The notes: a model not told the origin generated them from the letters alone. 7,187 bases of DNA from Fibrobacteraceae bacterium (GCA_021443045.1 JABUUT010000068.1:1-7187); one strand, 5' to 3'; counted from the first letter of the stretch, positions 1 through 6,828 are shown. Program-made: numbers and translations.

Positions 1-866
1 CGGGCAAGGGTCTGGTCCCGGTAAGAATCTTCCAGGGCATTTTCGGCTTCGGCCAAAGCCACTTCGGCACGCAACCTCTCGGCTTTGCTAATCTGCCCAC
101 CAGCTTCCAACTTCTTGGAACGTTCCAAATGTTCTTCCAGATTCTTCTTTGTGGTTTCCCGAAGCACCGTCAGTTCTTCGGCTAGGCGCAGGGTAAAATA
201 CTTGGTGGCCACATCCATAAGCACGGCATTTTGAGCCATGTCAAAGGCCGCCTTCTTGGCATTCACATTCTCTTTGGCCGCGTCGTATGCCGCCGTGCGC
301 TTAAACCCCGTAAACAAAGGCCAAATGGCGGTGAGGCGTGCGTTAAAAAACACATCATCCTGCACCTTCATGCTAAAGTCCGTTTCGTCAATTTTTTTAG
401 AAGCGTCTGCCCCATATTTTTCGGCATTCTGTTGTGCCAATTCCTGGGGCTTTTTCCCTCCAATTTTTTCAACAGCCATGGCCTCAGCCGCTTCGGGTGA
501 GAGGCCTGCGGCAATGCCACCCCGGTATGCCAAATCGTACCCAGCCTGGGCTTGGTTGTAAGTATCGATATAAGCCTTGGAATAGGCGGCGGCACCACCA
601 ATTTCACTCATGGGGCCCTGCAAGGCGCTTAAATTAATTACAATGGGGTCGTCAATTTTGGTAACGCCTGCCGACAAGGATAAGGTGGGTAAAAAAAGGG
701 AACGGGCCTCGCCCTGCCCACTTTCGGCCATATCGACCTTAGCCTGTTCTGCCTTAATTTGCGAATTGTTCTTTTTTGCAATATCCAAAGCCTGCAGCAA
801 CGTTAAAGGTTCTGCCCAAAGTGGTATCGCAAAAAATAAAGTTAAACCCCAATGCTTTTTTATCAT
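1..866 (-). CDS. TolC-family outer-membrane efflux protein, 5' part only (runs off the left edge)
   Basis: This is an open frame of 288 codons without a stop, so the C-terminal part lies outside the window. The N-terminus is a signal peptide (MIKKHWGLTLFFAIPLWA, predicted cut before E19). The order then follows the outer-membrane efflux protein fold: a first periplasmic helix (about 22-55, LLQALDIAKKN), a beta strand (LPTLSLSAGV, 59-68), a second strand with the family-typical RLTAIWPLFTGFKR (177-190), and a long coiled coil rich in Ala, Glu and Lys (191-288). Residues about 75-170 form an unusually long insertion between the two strands. Family proteins act as trimeric outer-membrane channels for tripartite efflux or type I secretion. 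The start at 866 is chosen because it gives the complete signal peptide, although no clear Shine-Dalgarno sequence precedes it. A terminator lies only 12 nt upstream, so it probably belongs to a different transcription unit from the five genes to its right. Substrate unknown. Confidence 0.9.
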   Translation of the reverse strand, partial: MIKKHWGLTLFFAIPLWAEPLTLLQALDIAKKNNSQIKAEQAKVDMAESGQGEARSLFLPTLSLSAGVTKIDDPIVINLSALQGPMSEIGGAAAYSKAYIDTYNQAQAGYDLAYRGGIAAGLSPEAAEAMAVEKIGGKKPQELAQQNAEKYGADASKKIDETDFSMKVQDDVFFNARLTAIWPLFTGFKRTAAYDAAKENVNAKKAAFDMAQNAVLMDVATKYFTLRLAEELTVLRETTKKNLEEHLERSKKLEAGGQISKAERLRAEVALAEAENALEDSYRDQTLA

Positions 867-878
867 AAGGGTAAAACT

Positions 879-910
879 AAAAAATACCACAGGCAAATGA
901 CCAGTGGTAT
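879..910 (-). terminator. Intrinsic terminator of the five-gene operon
   Basis: On the minus strand the arms ATACCACTGG and CCTGTGGTAT can form a 10-bp stem with one T-T mismatch, closed by a 7-nt loop and followed by a run of six T, the first being the last base of the stem. It sits 32 nt after the stop codon of the lamin-tail lipoprotein gene, where the operon would be expected to end. The next start codon follows only 12 nt after the T run, so some read-through into the TolC-family gene is possible. Confidence 0.75.
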
Positions 911-942
911 CTTACAAACGAACCTTTTTTTAGGATAAAGTG

Positions 943-2646
943 CTATTTTCCTGGAGTGGGAGCCGCAGCAACCCAAGCCTTGGATTCGTAACCCATGGTG
1001 GAAGGTTCTACTCGATTCAGACTTTTACCCAAACCATCAGCCTCTTTCAAGCCTTCCCACCTATCGCTATAAAGGGTTGCATCGGACCAGTCATAGTACC
1101 ACTGAGCCTTAGCGTCCTGTGCATAAGGTTGCTTAATAGCAATCATTTCACCGCGGTTCGAAAGCTTACCCTTGTAAGCCGAAATTTTTACGGCATCTGG
1201 AATGCTGTAATCGGCACGGATTTTTGCTTCAGTGAGCAAATCTAGTATAGAGTCCCGAACCAACACCATCATGCCACCGGCAGGAATGACATCGGTAGCA
1301 CCAAACTCCTTGTTGACACCTTCAATTTTCCAACCGCGGCTAGAACCATTGACCGTAGCAAAAAGTTTCACATCGACTTCAGACACATTTTTCAATTCCA
1401 AAAATTCAAAGGGAATGGCCCCAACCATATCAGAAGTAATCACATCTGGTTCATGGTAGTAAATTTCGTTAATAATCACACTGCCCACATGGAGAGGAGC
1501 ATTGGCGGCACCAGGTGTTGGCGTCTGCAAAGCACCCTGGGCAATGGAGCCATCACTAACGTCCACCACACCACTCGAAAGTTTGCTGGCAGCCACCAGA
1601 ATACTGGATTCGGTGCCAGACTTTTCATCTCCCACAAATTCCCTCAAATAAAAGGCGCCACCCAAATCAGAAATAACAAGTACCCTATCAAAGTCACCAC
1701 CTTCACCGCAATTCAAAACCAAATACCCCTTGGCAGGAACCACATAAGGAGCATTAGGGCCAGAAATGGTATAGTTGGAATCACGCACAACATTCTTTAT
1801 AATCCAATCAGTAACGTTCACATCGGCATCGCCAGAATTGTAAAGTTCCACCCAGCTATCGGCAGAAATACTGAAAGGCATAATTTCATTGATGCGAACA
1901 AAAGTTGGAGCCGTAAAGTCGTTGGCGGCCCCTGGAGTGCCATACTTCGTTCCACTGGCAGTCCAAGAAGAAGCCTGGGTTCCGTTGCCACCCATGTAGG
2001 AGAGAGAAAATCCCTTACCATCGGCACGGCTTGTCCAAGGAGGTTCGTTGCTGTAGGCAGCATCGAAGTCACCTTCGCCCTTAATCTTCAATTCAATAAC
2101 ATCCCCTTCTTTAACAAGTTTTCCCAACACGCCTGTTTTAGGGTCTATACCCCAAGGACCATAAACCTTGCCTGTAAAGGTGGGGTAAGCCTGTTTAAAC
2201 ATGTCCACATCGTTGGTAACAACAACGTAATCCCCTTCGCTCCAGTCGTCTGCTGGGAAGGTAAATGGAATAGGAGCTTCCAAGCGAAGGGTATCCATGC
2301 CCATATTTCTAGTTTTGCGGTTTCCACCGCTCTTTAAATGAACTTCCACCCATTGCAAGTTTGCAAAAGTGCTGTCCATTCTGTACATAATTTCTGTAAT
2401 TTGAACCACAGGATTAACGCCATCCACACCGTCGTCGTAGGAAGAGGACGAGGTTATTGCCGGCACAACAGCACTGGAGCCATTAACTGCAGCAGAGCTT
2501 CCTGCCACAGGTGTTTCACCGCCACTAGACAAGGAAACATCCGCAGAACTTTCAGGAGCCACCGGAGAGGGGTCGCTATCTTCGGAACAAGCCACAAAAC
2601 TCAAAAGAGCTGCAGCACACAAAGTTTTAAGAATGTAGTTTTTCAT
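943..2646 (-). CDS. Outer-membrane lipoprotein with three tandem lamin-tail domains
   Basis: The 567-residue product begins with a lipoprotein signal (MKNYILKTLCAAALLSFVAC), so Cys20 should be lipidated. Ser at +2 predicts sorting to the outer membrane. A Ser-, Pro- and Ala-rich linker follows (21-78), including SSSS at 66-69. Three similar units come next. Each opens with a strand of the type ITEIMY or INEIYY (83-88, 252-257, 392-397), has a WVE-, FLE- or similar core, and ends in a PGAAN or PTPGK motif (238-242, 378-382, 563-567). These are hallmarks of the immunoglobulin-like lamin-tail domain (LTD), often found on bacterial surface proteins and next to CotH-kinase domains. No CotH kinase or nuclease domain is visible. 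It is the last gene of the operon, 21 nt after the VTC gene, with AAGGA eight bases before the ATG. The likely role is a binding or scaffold protein on the cell surface. Domain assignment is confident; ligand unknown. Confidence 0.87.
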   Translation of the reverse strand: MKNYILKTLCAAALLSFVACSEDSDPSPVAPESSADVSLSSGGETPVAGSSAAVNGSSAVVPAITSSSSYDDGVDGVNPVVQITEIMYRMDSTFANLQWVEVHLKSGGNRKTRNMGMDTLRLEAPIPFTFPADDWSEGDYVVVTNDVDMFKQAYPTFTGKVYGPWGIDPKTGVLGKLVKEGDVIELKIKGEGDFDAAYSNEPPWTSRADGKGFSLSYMGGNGTQASSWTASGTKYGTPGAANDFTAPTFVRINEIMPFSISADSWVELYNSGDADVNVTDWIIKNVVRDSNYTISGPNAPYVVPAKGYLVLNCGEGGDFDRVLVISDLGGAFYLREFVGDEKSGTESSILVAASKLSSGVVDVSDGSIAQGALQTPTPGAANAPLHVGSVIINEIYYHEPDVITSDMVGAIPFEFLELKNVSEVDVKLFATVNGSSRGWKIEGVNKEFGATDVIPAGGMMVLVRDSILDLLTEAKIRADYSIPDAVKISAYKGKLSNRGEMIAIKQPYAQDAKAQWYYDWSDATLYSDRWEGLKEADGLGKSLNRVEPSTMGYESKAWVAAAPTPGK

Positions 2647-2667
2647 ATTCTCATTCCTTTATATAAA

Positions 2668-3486
2668 CTATTCATTTCCACAAAGCTTGGTCCAATAGGG
2701 AGCCTTAAAGCGCCGTGGATTTTCGTAAATGCGCTTCCATTCAGCAGCCGCATTTCCAAACTTAGAAAAAGCACCATGCTTTAAATTTAAAAAACGGATT
2801 AAATCAATCATCCAATATGGAACCTGCAAAGCAGGGCACTTTAGTTCCAGCACGGCATCACAGCCAGGCATAAAAAACCTTGGAAGCCCCGTAGACTGCA
2901 TGTAGTGAGGATCCACCGTGTAGTCAAAGCCATTTTCCTCTCTAAAACGCATACCTGTATCAATGGTAACGCGAGAGTATTCTTCACGGGTGCCAAACCA
3001 GGCACGACGCTTGTATTGGGTTAAAAGCCTAGGATGGGCATTGTACAATTCGGTCTTGTACAAAAAATCACCTAGGTATTTGCGGTCTTTTTCCGTTTTG
3101 CAGGGCCACTCTTCTGGCTTCATGTGCCAAACTTCACCTGGGTTAATGCCCTTAATGGTGGCACGGCTCTTGTAACAAATATTCTTGATTTTGCGCTTGC
3201 ATTCAAAATGGAATGTACCATCTTGGGCCGGGTGTTCGCCATAAGTGCGAATGCGCATATTAAAACGGTCCAAAAGTTGCTTCTTTTTCCAACCCAAAAA
3301 AGTCCACTTTGGGGAATCCAAATAAAGGTTGGTAATCCAGTAAAAATGGCCCGGAGTAATTTGTGAGTAATGGTCTTCTTCGCAGTAGGGGGCAATAAAA
3401 TCACCAATTCTATCAGCCCATTCCACAGGAATGTGGTACTTAAGCTCAAACCGTTCTAAAAGGCTAAATCCGCGGGCTTCTGCCAT
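2668..3486 (-). CDS. VTC-domain protein, polyphosphate-polymerase-like (CYTH/triphosphate tunnel fold)
   Basis: This 272-residue cytoplasmic protein has no signal peptide or membrane segment and consists of one VTC domain. In yeast Vtc4 this domain makes polyphosphate from ATP inside a tunnel lined by basic residues and a metal-binding glutamate. The expected motifs appear in order: ERFELKY (11-17, with E14 and K16), YLDSP (55-59), RIRTYG (78-83), FECKRK (94-99), KSR (106-108), YKRRAW (158-163), SRVTID (171-176), LELK (213-216) and the C-terminal FSKFG (240-244). The catalytic basic and acidic positions therefore seem retained, and the enzyme is probably active, though the substrate could be a nucleotide or another triphosphate. 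AGAGG lies eight bases before the ATG, and the stop codon of the preceding TolC-like gene overlaps it. Bacterial VTC proteins are commonly encoded beside DUF4956, as in this operon. Unlike yeast Vtc4, it lacks SPX and transmembrane regions. Confidence 0.92.
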   Translation of the reverse strand: MAEARGFSLLERFELKYHIPVEWADRIGDFIAPYCEEDHYSQITPGHFYWITNLYLDSPKWTFLGWKKKQLLDRFNMRIRTYGEHPAQDGTFHFECKRKIKNICYKSRATIKGINPGEVWHMKPEEWPCKTEKDRKYLGDFLYKTELYNAHPRLLTQYKRRAWFGTREEYSRVTIDTGMRFREENGFDYTVDPHYMQSTGLPRFFMPGCDAVLELKCPALQVPYWMIDLIRFLNLKHGAFSKFGNAAAEWKRIYENPRRFKAPYWTKLCGNE

Positions 3487-3497
3487 GAGTTAAACCT

Positions 3498-4874
3498 CTA
3501 TTTTAAGCCCTGTCTCAAATGGTTGCCCACATTTTCTCTAGCAAACACGCCAGCGTAATCCAGCAAAACCAAATAGCGACTAAAAATATCGTATTCCAGT
3601 TTTACAGCCTTAAGGTCACTGTCTACGGCGCTTTCTTGAGCCCTAAGCAACAAAATGGGATCGTTACCTGCATTGGCAGCAAACTGTTCAAAAATTTTAC
3701 CGGCGTTAATTTGTTCCACAAATTCCTTTTGTACCTTCCACTGGGCCACCAAAGAAAGAATTTCTTCGACCAAGCGCCCCACCTTCTGGCTCATGTCCCG
3801 GTATTCATCCAAATAATCGCTTTCGGCATCCAACACCGCAATCTGGCGACGAAGGCCATCGTCGTTGTCGCTATCAAAGAAAGGCAAACGAATACCCACA
3901 TTTAAAAAGAACTTGTCCTTGGTCTGGCGGTTATCTTCGTCTTTTACCAACAAACTCACCACCTGGGTACGTTCACAATTTCCCCAACCTGTGCAACCCG
4001 CCTTTTTAAAGTAATCCTTTTCCAGGTCGGGGTACTTCCAATAAACATCGTCTCCATCAACATCCTTGTACTTTTCAGCCAAGTCTTCCACCATTAAGGA
4101 ATACCCCACCCCAATATGAGAAATGTAGTCCCGGTCGCCTGCGTTTTCTTGCTTCATCCGTTCCTGATTCACAGTCCACTTGCTCTTGGCCATGGCCACC
4201 AAAGGAAAACTTTCATTGGCCTGGATATCTCCCTGAAGAATTTCGGCAAGTTCATCCATAGTTGGCAAATAGGATGAATCTAACTCCACACTATCAAAAT
4301 CTACCCAAGACTTTAATTTCAGTTCCGTATCTCTTAAAGCAATGCTATCGCTAATAATGGTGGTTCTTAAAGCGGCATTAGCTTCTAGGGCTGTCATCAA
4401 GTCTTCGGGGTTAAAATTCTGGGAACCCGATTTAATATGGAGCACCTCGATGCGGTCCGTATTAATTTGTAAAAGTTTCTGATTCAGTTCGTAAATCTTA
4501 CGACGATTCACATAGCGGAAGGCTCGTTCATAGCGGTCATAAAGCAAATAAGACTTTTCCACATTGCGGCGAGCCTTCTGGTAGTCACCCTGGGCATTCC
4601 AATAATTTCTTGTAGAACTAGATTCGCCAAAAGACTTTGGCTTCATGCGGAGCTCAAAATCATGCTTGGCAAAACTAAAGCCATCCATTTTATACCGAAA
4701 TTCCAAGTTGTTCCACAACTTAGTGGAGCTTCCCTCAGACACCAAGCCCACTCGTTTGTCAGCTGCCTGCAGCTGAGGGTCATTGTCAGCAGACTGAATC
4801 AAAGATTCCCATGTAAGAGGAGCCGCAGAAATTCCAGCACAAAGAACACTTATAGAAATGAAAAACTTTTTCAT
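3498..4874 (-). CDS. Divergent TolC-like outer-membrane factor
   Basis: The 458-residue product starts with a signal peptide (MKKFFISISVLCAGISA, predicted cut after residue 17). It then shows the layout of an outer-membrane efflux protein: first helical pair about 20-200 with long charged helices, a strand near 251-262 (ISHIGVGYSLMV), a strand ending in the family-typical FFLNVGIRLPFFD (322-334), and a second helical pair about 340-445. Between the strands lies an acidic insertion (about 263-320) with Cys294 and Cys300, which could form a disulfide. Similarity to TolC is structural rather than strong, so it is called TolC-like. AGGA stands six bases before the ATG, and the stop of the adaptor gene (TAG) lies inside this ribosome-binding site, suggesting coupled translation. 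Its place directly after a HlyD-type adaptor indicates that the two form a periplasm-spanning conduit. No partner transporter of a known class is encoded nearby. Confidence 0.82.
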   Translation of the reverse strand: MKKFFISISVLCAGISAAPLTWESLIQSADNDPQLQAADKRVGLVSEGSSTKLWNNLEFRYKMDGFSFAKHDFELRMKPKSFGESSSTRNYWNAQGDYQKARRNVEKSYLLYDRYERAFRYVNRRKIYELNQKLLQINTDRIEVLHIKSGSQNFNPEDLMTALEANAALRTTIISDSIALRDTELKLKSWVDFDSVELDSSYLPTMDELAEILQGDIQANESFPLVAMAKSKWTVNQERMKQENAGDRDYISHIGVGYSLMVEDLAEKYKDVDGDDVYWKYPDLEKDYFKKAGCTGWGNCERTQVVSLLVKDEDNRQTKDKFFLNVGIRLPFFDSDNDDGLRRQIAVLDAESDYLDEYRDMSQKVGRLVEEILSLVAQWKVQKEFVEQINAGKIFEQFAANAGNDPILLLRAQESAVDSDLKAVKLEYDIFSRYLVLLDYAGVFARENVGNHLRQGLK

Positions 4875-4882
4875 TTAAAATC

Positions 4883-5989
4883 CTATTTTTTATTCTCGTT
4901 GGAAAGAAGCTTCTTGAGAGCACCTAATTCGGAAATGGCCACCATTTCACCTAAAAGGAATGGATTGTCTTCAGAAATTTTAATGGTAACTTCACGGCCA
5001 TAAATAGGAGCTTCGGGCATTTTCCACAAGCGAGCATCAAAAGGAACAATTCGGCTAGAAAGGCCAACCACTTCACCAATAACAGCCTTGCCATTTCCAC
5101 TAATGGAGTGGACTTCAACGTGTTTACCCACATCCATACGCTGGTACATTTGTTCGTGAATGTAGCCACGGACAATAGAGGGCGTTTTGTGGGTTAAAGT
5201 AACAATGGGTGTAAAACCAGAAACCTTTTCACCATCCCGAGCGTTCACCTGGCCTACTACCCAGTTTTCCTTACTAATCTGAATAAGTTCCGCTTCTTGC
5301 TTTTTAAGTTCGGCCAATTCCTTGTGAAGATTAGCCGCCTCGGTTTTTCCAGACTGTTTTTGCAACTTGCTGGAACCACGAAGCAAAGCAATTTGTTCGT
5401 TTACACTGCGCTGGCCGGCTGCCAATTCGTTCTTAAGGCTCTTGATACGCACCGCCATGGCATCGTTGCCTTCGCTATTGCCGCTATTCTTGGAGAGGCT
5501 CTTCAACTTGGCGGCAATAGCCTTGTTCTTGGCGTATTCATCTTCCAAATTGCGGATTTCAGAGCTAAGGGTAAGGCGACGGGTTTCCCAGCTAGCTTTG
5601 ACCTCAGCAACTTTCTGGTCTATTTCGGCAGAACTTAAATTGCTGCGGCCTTCCAAGGCATCAATTTCCCGAGTCACTTCGGTAATGCGAAGGGTGAGGT
5701 CGGGCCGGTTGATTTCCACAATGGTGTCCCCAGGATGAATTTCCTGACCCGTTACCACATGAACCTTGACAATTTCGGCAGCGGTGGGAACCGCAATGGT
5801 TGTTTCACTAGCTTCGGCTATGCCAGAAAAACTAGTAGCCTTGCCCGCATAGAGTAAACCGAGAATAAAAATAACCACAATAGCCAAAGCCCAGGCAATA
5901 ATCAGTTTGTGACCGTATGCGTAGGCTACACCAGCGTTGCTTTTATGGGCATTCCAAAAAGTATCAAATTTGTCTTCAATTCTGCTCAT
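4883..5989 (-). CDS. HlyD-type periplasmic adaptor (membrane fusion protein)
   Basis: The 368-residue product has a short cytoplasmic N-terminus, one transmembrane helix (about 28-48), and then the standard adaptor order. The first half of a biotinyl-lipoyl domain is at 62-96 (VPTAAEIVKVHVVTGQEIHPGD). A long alpha-helical hairpin spans 97-238 and is rich in Glu, Lys, Leu and Ala, turning near 165-178. The second lipoyl half is at 240-266 (NWVVGQVNARDGEKVSGFTP), and a beta-barrel follows (about 270-345, VRGYIHEQMYQRMDVGKHVEV). Adaptors of this class link an inner-membrane transporter to a TolC-type channel. The next gene encodes such a channel, 8 nt away. The only inner-membrane partner in this operon is the DUF4956 protein, 14 nt upstream. 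AGAGGG precedes the ATG and is joined to the stop of the DUF4956 gene. Family assignment is firm; cargo unknown. Confidence 0.93.
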   Translation of the reverse strand: MSRIEDKFDTFWNAHKSNAGVAYAYGHKLIIAWALAIVVIFILGLLYAGKATSFSGIAEASETTIAVPTAAEIVKVHVVTGQEIHPGDTIVEINRPDLTLRITEVTREIDALEGRSNLSSAEIDQKVAEVKASWETRRLTLSSEIRNLEDEYAKNKAIAAKLKSLSKNSGNSEGNDAMAVRIKSLKNELAAGQRSVNEQIALLRGSSKLQKQSGKTEAANLHKELAELKKQEAELIQISKENWVVGQVNARDGEKVSGFTPIVTLTHKTPSIVRGYIHEQMYQRMDVGKHVEVHSISGNGKAVIGEVVGLSSRIVPFDARLWKMPEAPIYGREVTIKISEDNPFLLGEMVAISELGALKKLLSNENKK

Positions 5990-6003
5990 TTTTTTCCCAC
6001 CCT

Positions 6004-6687
6004 CTACATCTCTGTTGTTGCGTCTTGCATCATAAAGGAAATGTCGGAAATACCTTCCACATTGGTCAGCAATTTCATAACTTCAGCAGCCGGCATGGAA
6101 GAGCGTAGGCGAACCTGATAGGCGCAATCAACGCGAGCACCACCATCAACCTCTCTCATGGTAATGAGGATGTAGGTTTTCAGGTTACTCTTCATAATAT
6201 CTTCTATAGCCATGCGGGTAGCCGATTCATTGGCCATGGCAAAGCGGAGCATGCCATCAAAAAAGTGCTTGGTACCAAGACCGGTACGAGAAAGAAGAAA
6301 AGCCACACAGCAAAAAGCAATGGTGCCACCCAAGGCCGCACCCCAGCTAAACACGCCACAACCAATGCCAGCACCCAAAGACATGAATATGAACATAATG
6401 TCGCGAGGGTCTTTAAAGCTGGTTCTAAAACGAACAATGGAGAGTGCGCCCAGCATACCTAAACCACGGCCCACGTTGTCGCCAATAGCCTGCATCACCG
6501 TGCAAGCCACCATAGAACTAAGAACCAGGGCTTGTACAAAATTGCGGGAATATGATAACCCCAAAAAGGTTTTTTCGTAAGTCCAGCCAATCATAGAAGA
6601 CAGAACAAACGCCAAGAGAAGCGAGTAAATCAACGTGACGATGGTTGCATTAGCGCCGCTGGATTGGACAGCCAAGAGGTCTAGCAT
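6004..6687 (-). CDS. DUF4956 inner-membrane protein
   Basis: The 227-residue product has four predicted transmembrane helices (about 15-36, 48-68, 96-113 and 115-134) and a soluble C-terminal domain of alternating strands and helices (about 168-222, TYILITMREVDGG...). The signature GALSIVRFRTSFKDPRD (80-96) between helices 2 and 3 is the conserved core of the DUF4956 family. No biochemical function is established for this family as far as I know, but its genes often neighbour VTC-domain and CotH genes, and a VTC gene lies in the same operon here. The C-terminal domain resembles small ACT-like regulatory folds; this is an impression only. The ATG at 6687 is preferred because GGAG sits five bases upstream and the protein then starts just before helix 1. 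A GTG at 6780 would add 31 residues without a ribosome-binding site. First gene of the operon, and the candidate inner-membrane component of the adaptor-channel pair. Confidence 0.91.
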   Translation of the reverse strand: MLDLLAVQSSGANATIVTLIYSLLLAFVLSSMIGWTYEKTFLGLSYSRNFVQALVLSSMVACTVMQAIGDNVGRGLGMLGALSIVRFRTSFKDPRDIMFIFMSLGAGIGCGVFSWGAALGGTIAFCCVAFLLSRTGLGTKHFFDGMLRFAMANESATRMAIEDIMKSNLKTYILITMREVDGGARVDCAYQVRLRSSMPAAEVMKLLTNVEGISDISFMMQDATTEM

Positions 6688-6692
6688 ATTAT

Positions 6693-6696
6693 CTCC
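6693..6696 (-). promoter_or_regulatory. Ribosome-binding site that fixes the start of the DUF4956 gene
   Basis: The minus strand reads GGAG, five bases ahead of the ATG at 6687. It supports this start over the upstream in-frame GTG at 6780, which lacks a comparable site. Confidence 0.75.
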
Positions 6697-6704
6697 AATT
6701 TCTG

Positions 6705-6720
6705 TTATGGTTTTCCATAA
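6705..6720. repeat. Perfect 6-bp inverted repeat in the operon leader
   Basis: TTATGG and CCATAA flank a 4-base spacer. The element ends 17 bases before the start codon of the DUF4956 gene and eight bases upstream of its ribosome-binding site. It may fold as a small hairpin in the leader mRNA or serve as a protein-binding site. No T-tract follows on the minus strand, so it is not a terminator there. Confidence 0.6.
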
Positions 6721-6792
6721 TTTACTTAAAAAAAGCCAAAATTTCAGTAATTCTGTGTAAAAACAAATGCCAAAAACCACATTTAACAGATT

Positions 6793-6828
6793 AAAGGGCT
6801 TTTATTGGGCTAAAAAGCCCCTTTTTTT
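6793..6828 (+). terminator. Hairpin with T-tract, reading on the plus strand, upstream of the operon
   Basis: AAAGGGCTTTT (6793-6803) can pair with AAAAGCCCCTTT (6813-6824) with one bulged C. Alternatively GGGCT (6807-6811) pairs with AGCCC (6816-6820) around an AAAA loop. Both alternatives lead into a T-run ending at 6828, as in an intrinsic terminator for rightward transcription. No plus-strand gene is visible to the left, so it may end antisense transcription or act as a leader structure of the minus-strand operon. The hairpin is clear; the role as terminator is less certain. Confidence 0.5.

Noticed and set aside
1453..2337. Plus-strand open frame of 294 codons
   Set aside because: It lies fully antisense to the LTD lipoprotein, has no domain-like pattern and no ribosome-binding site worth noting. 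The lipoprotein has a lipobox, repeated domains and operon spacing.
2338..2784. Plus-strand open frame of 148 codons
   Set aside because: Antisense across the junction of the VTC and lipoprotein genes; composition (many Cys, His and Arg) is that of a reverse-strand shadow.
6688..6780. N-terminal extension of the DUF4956 protein from a GTG start at 6780
   Set aside because: No ribosome-binding site at the GTG, the added residues cover A+T-rich leader DNA with an inverted repeat, and a well-placed GGAG precedes the ATG at 6687.
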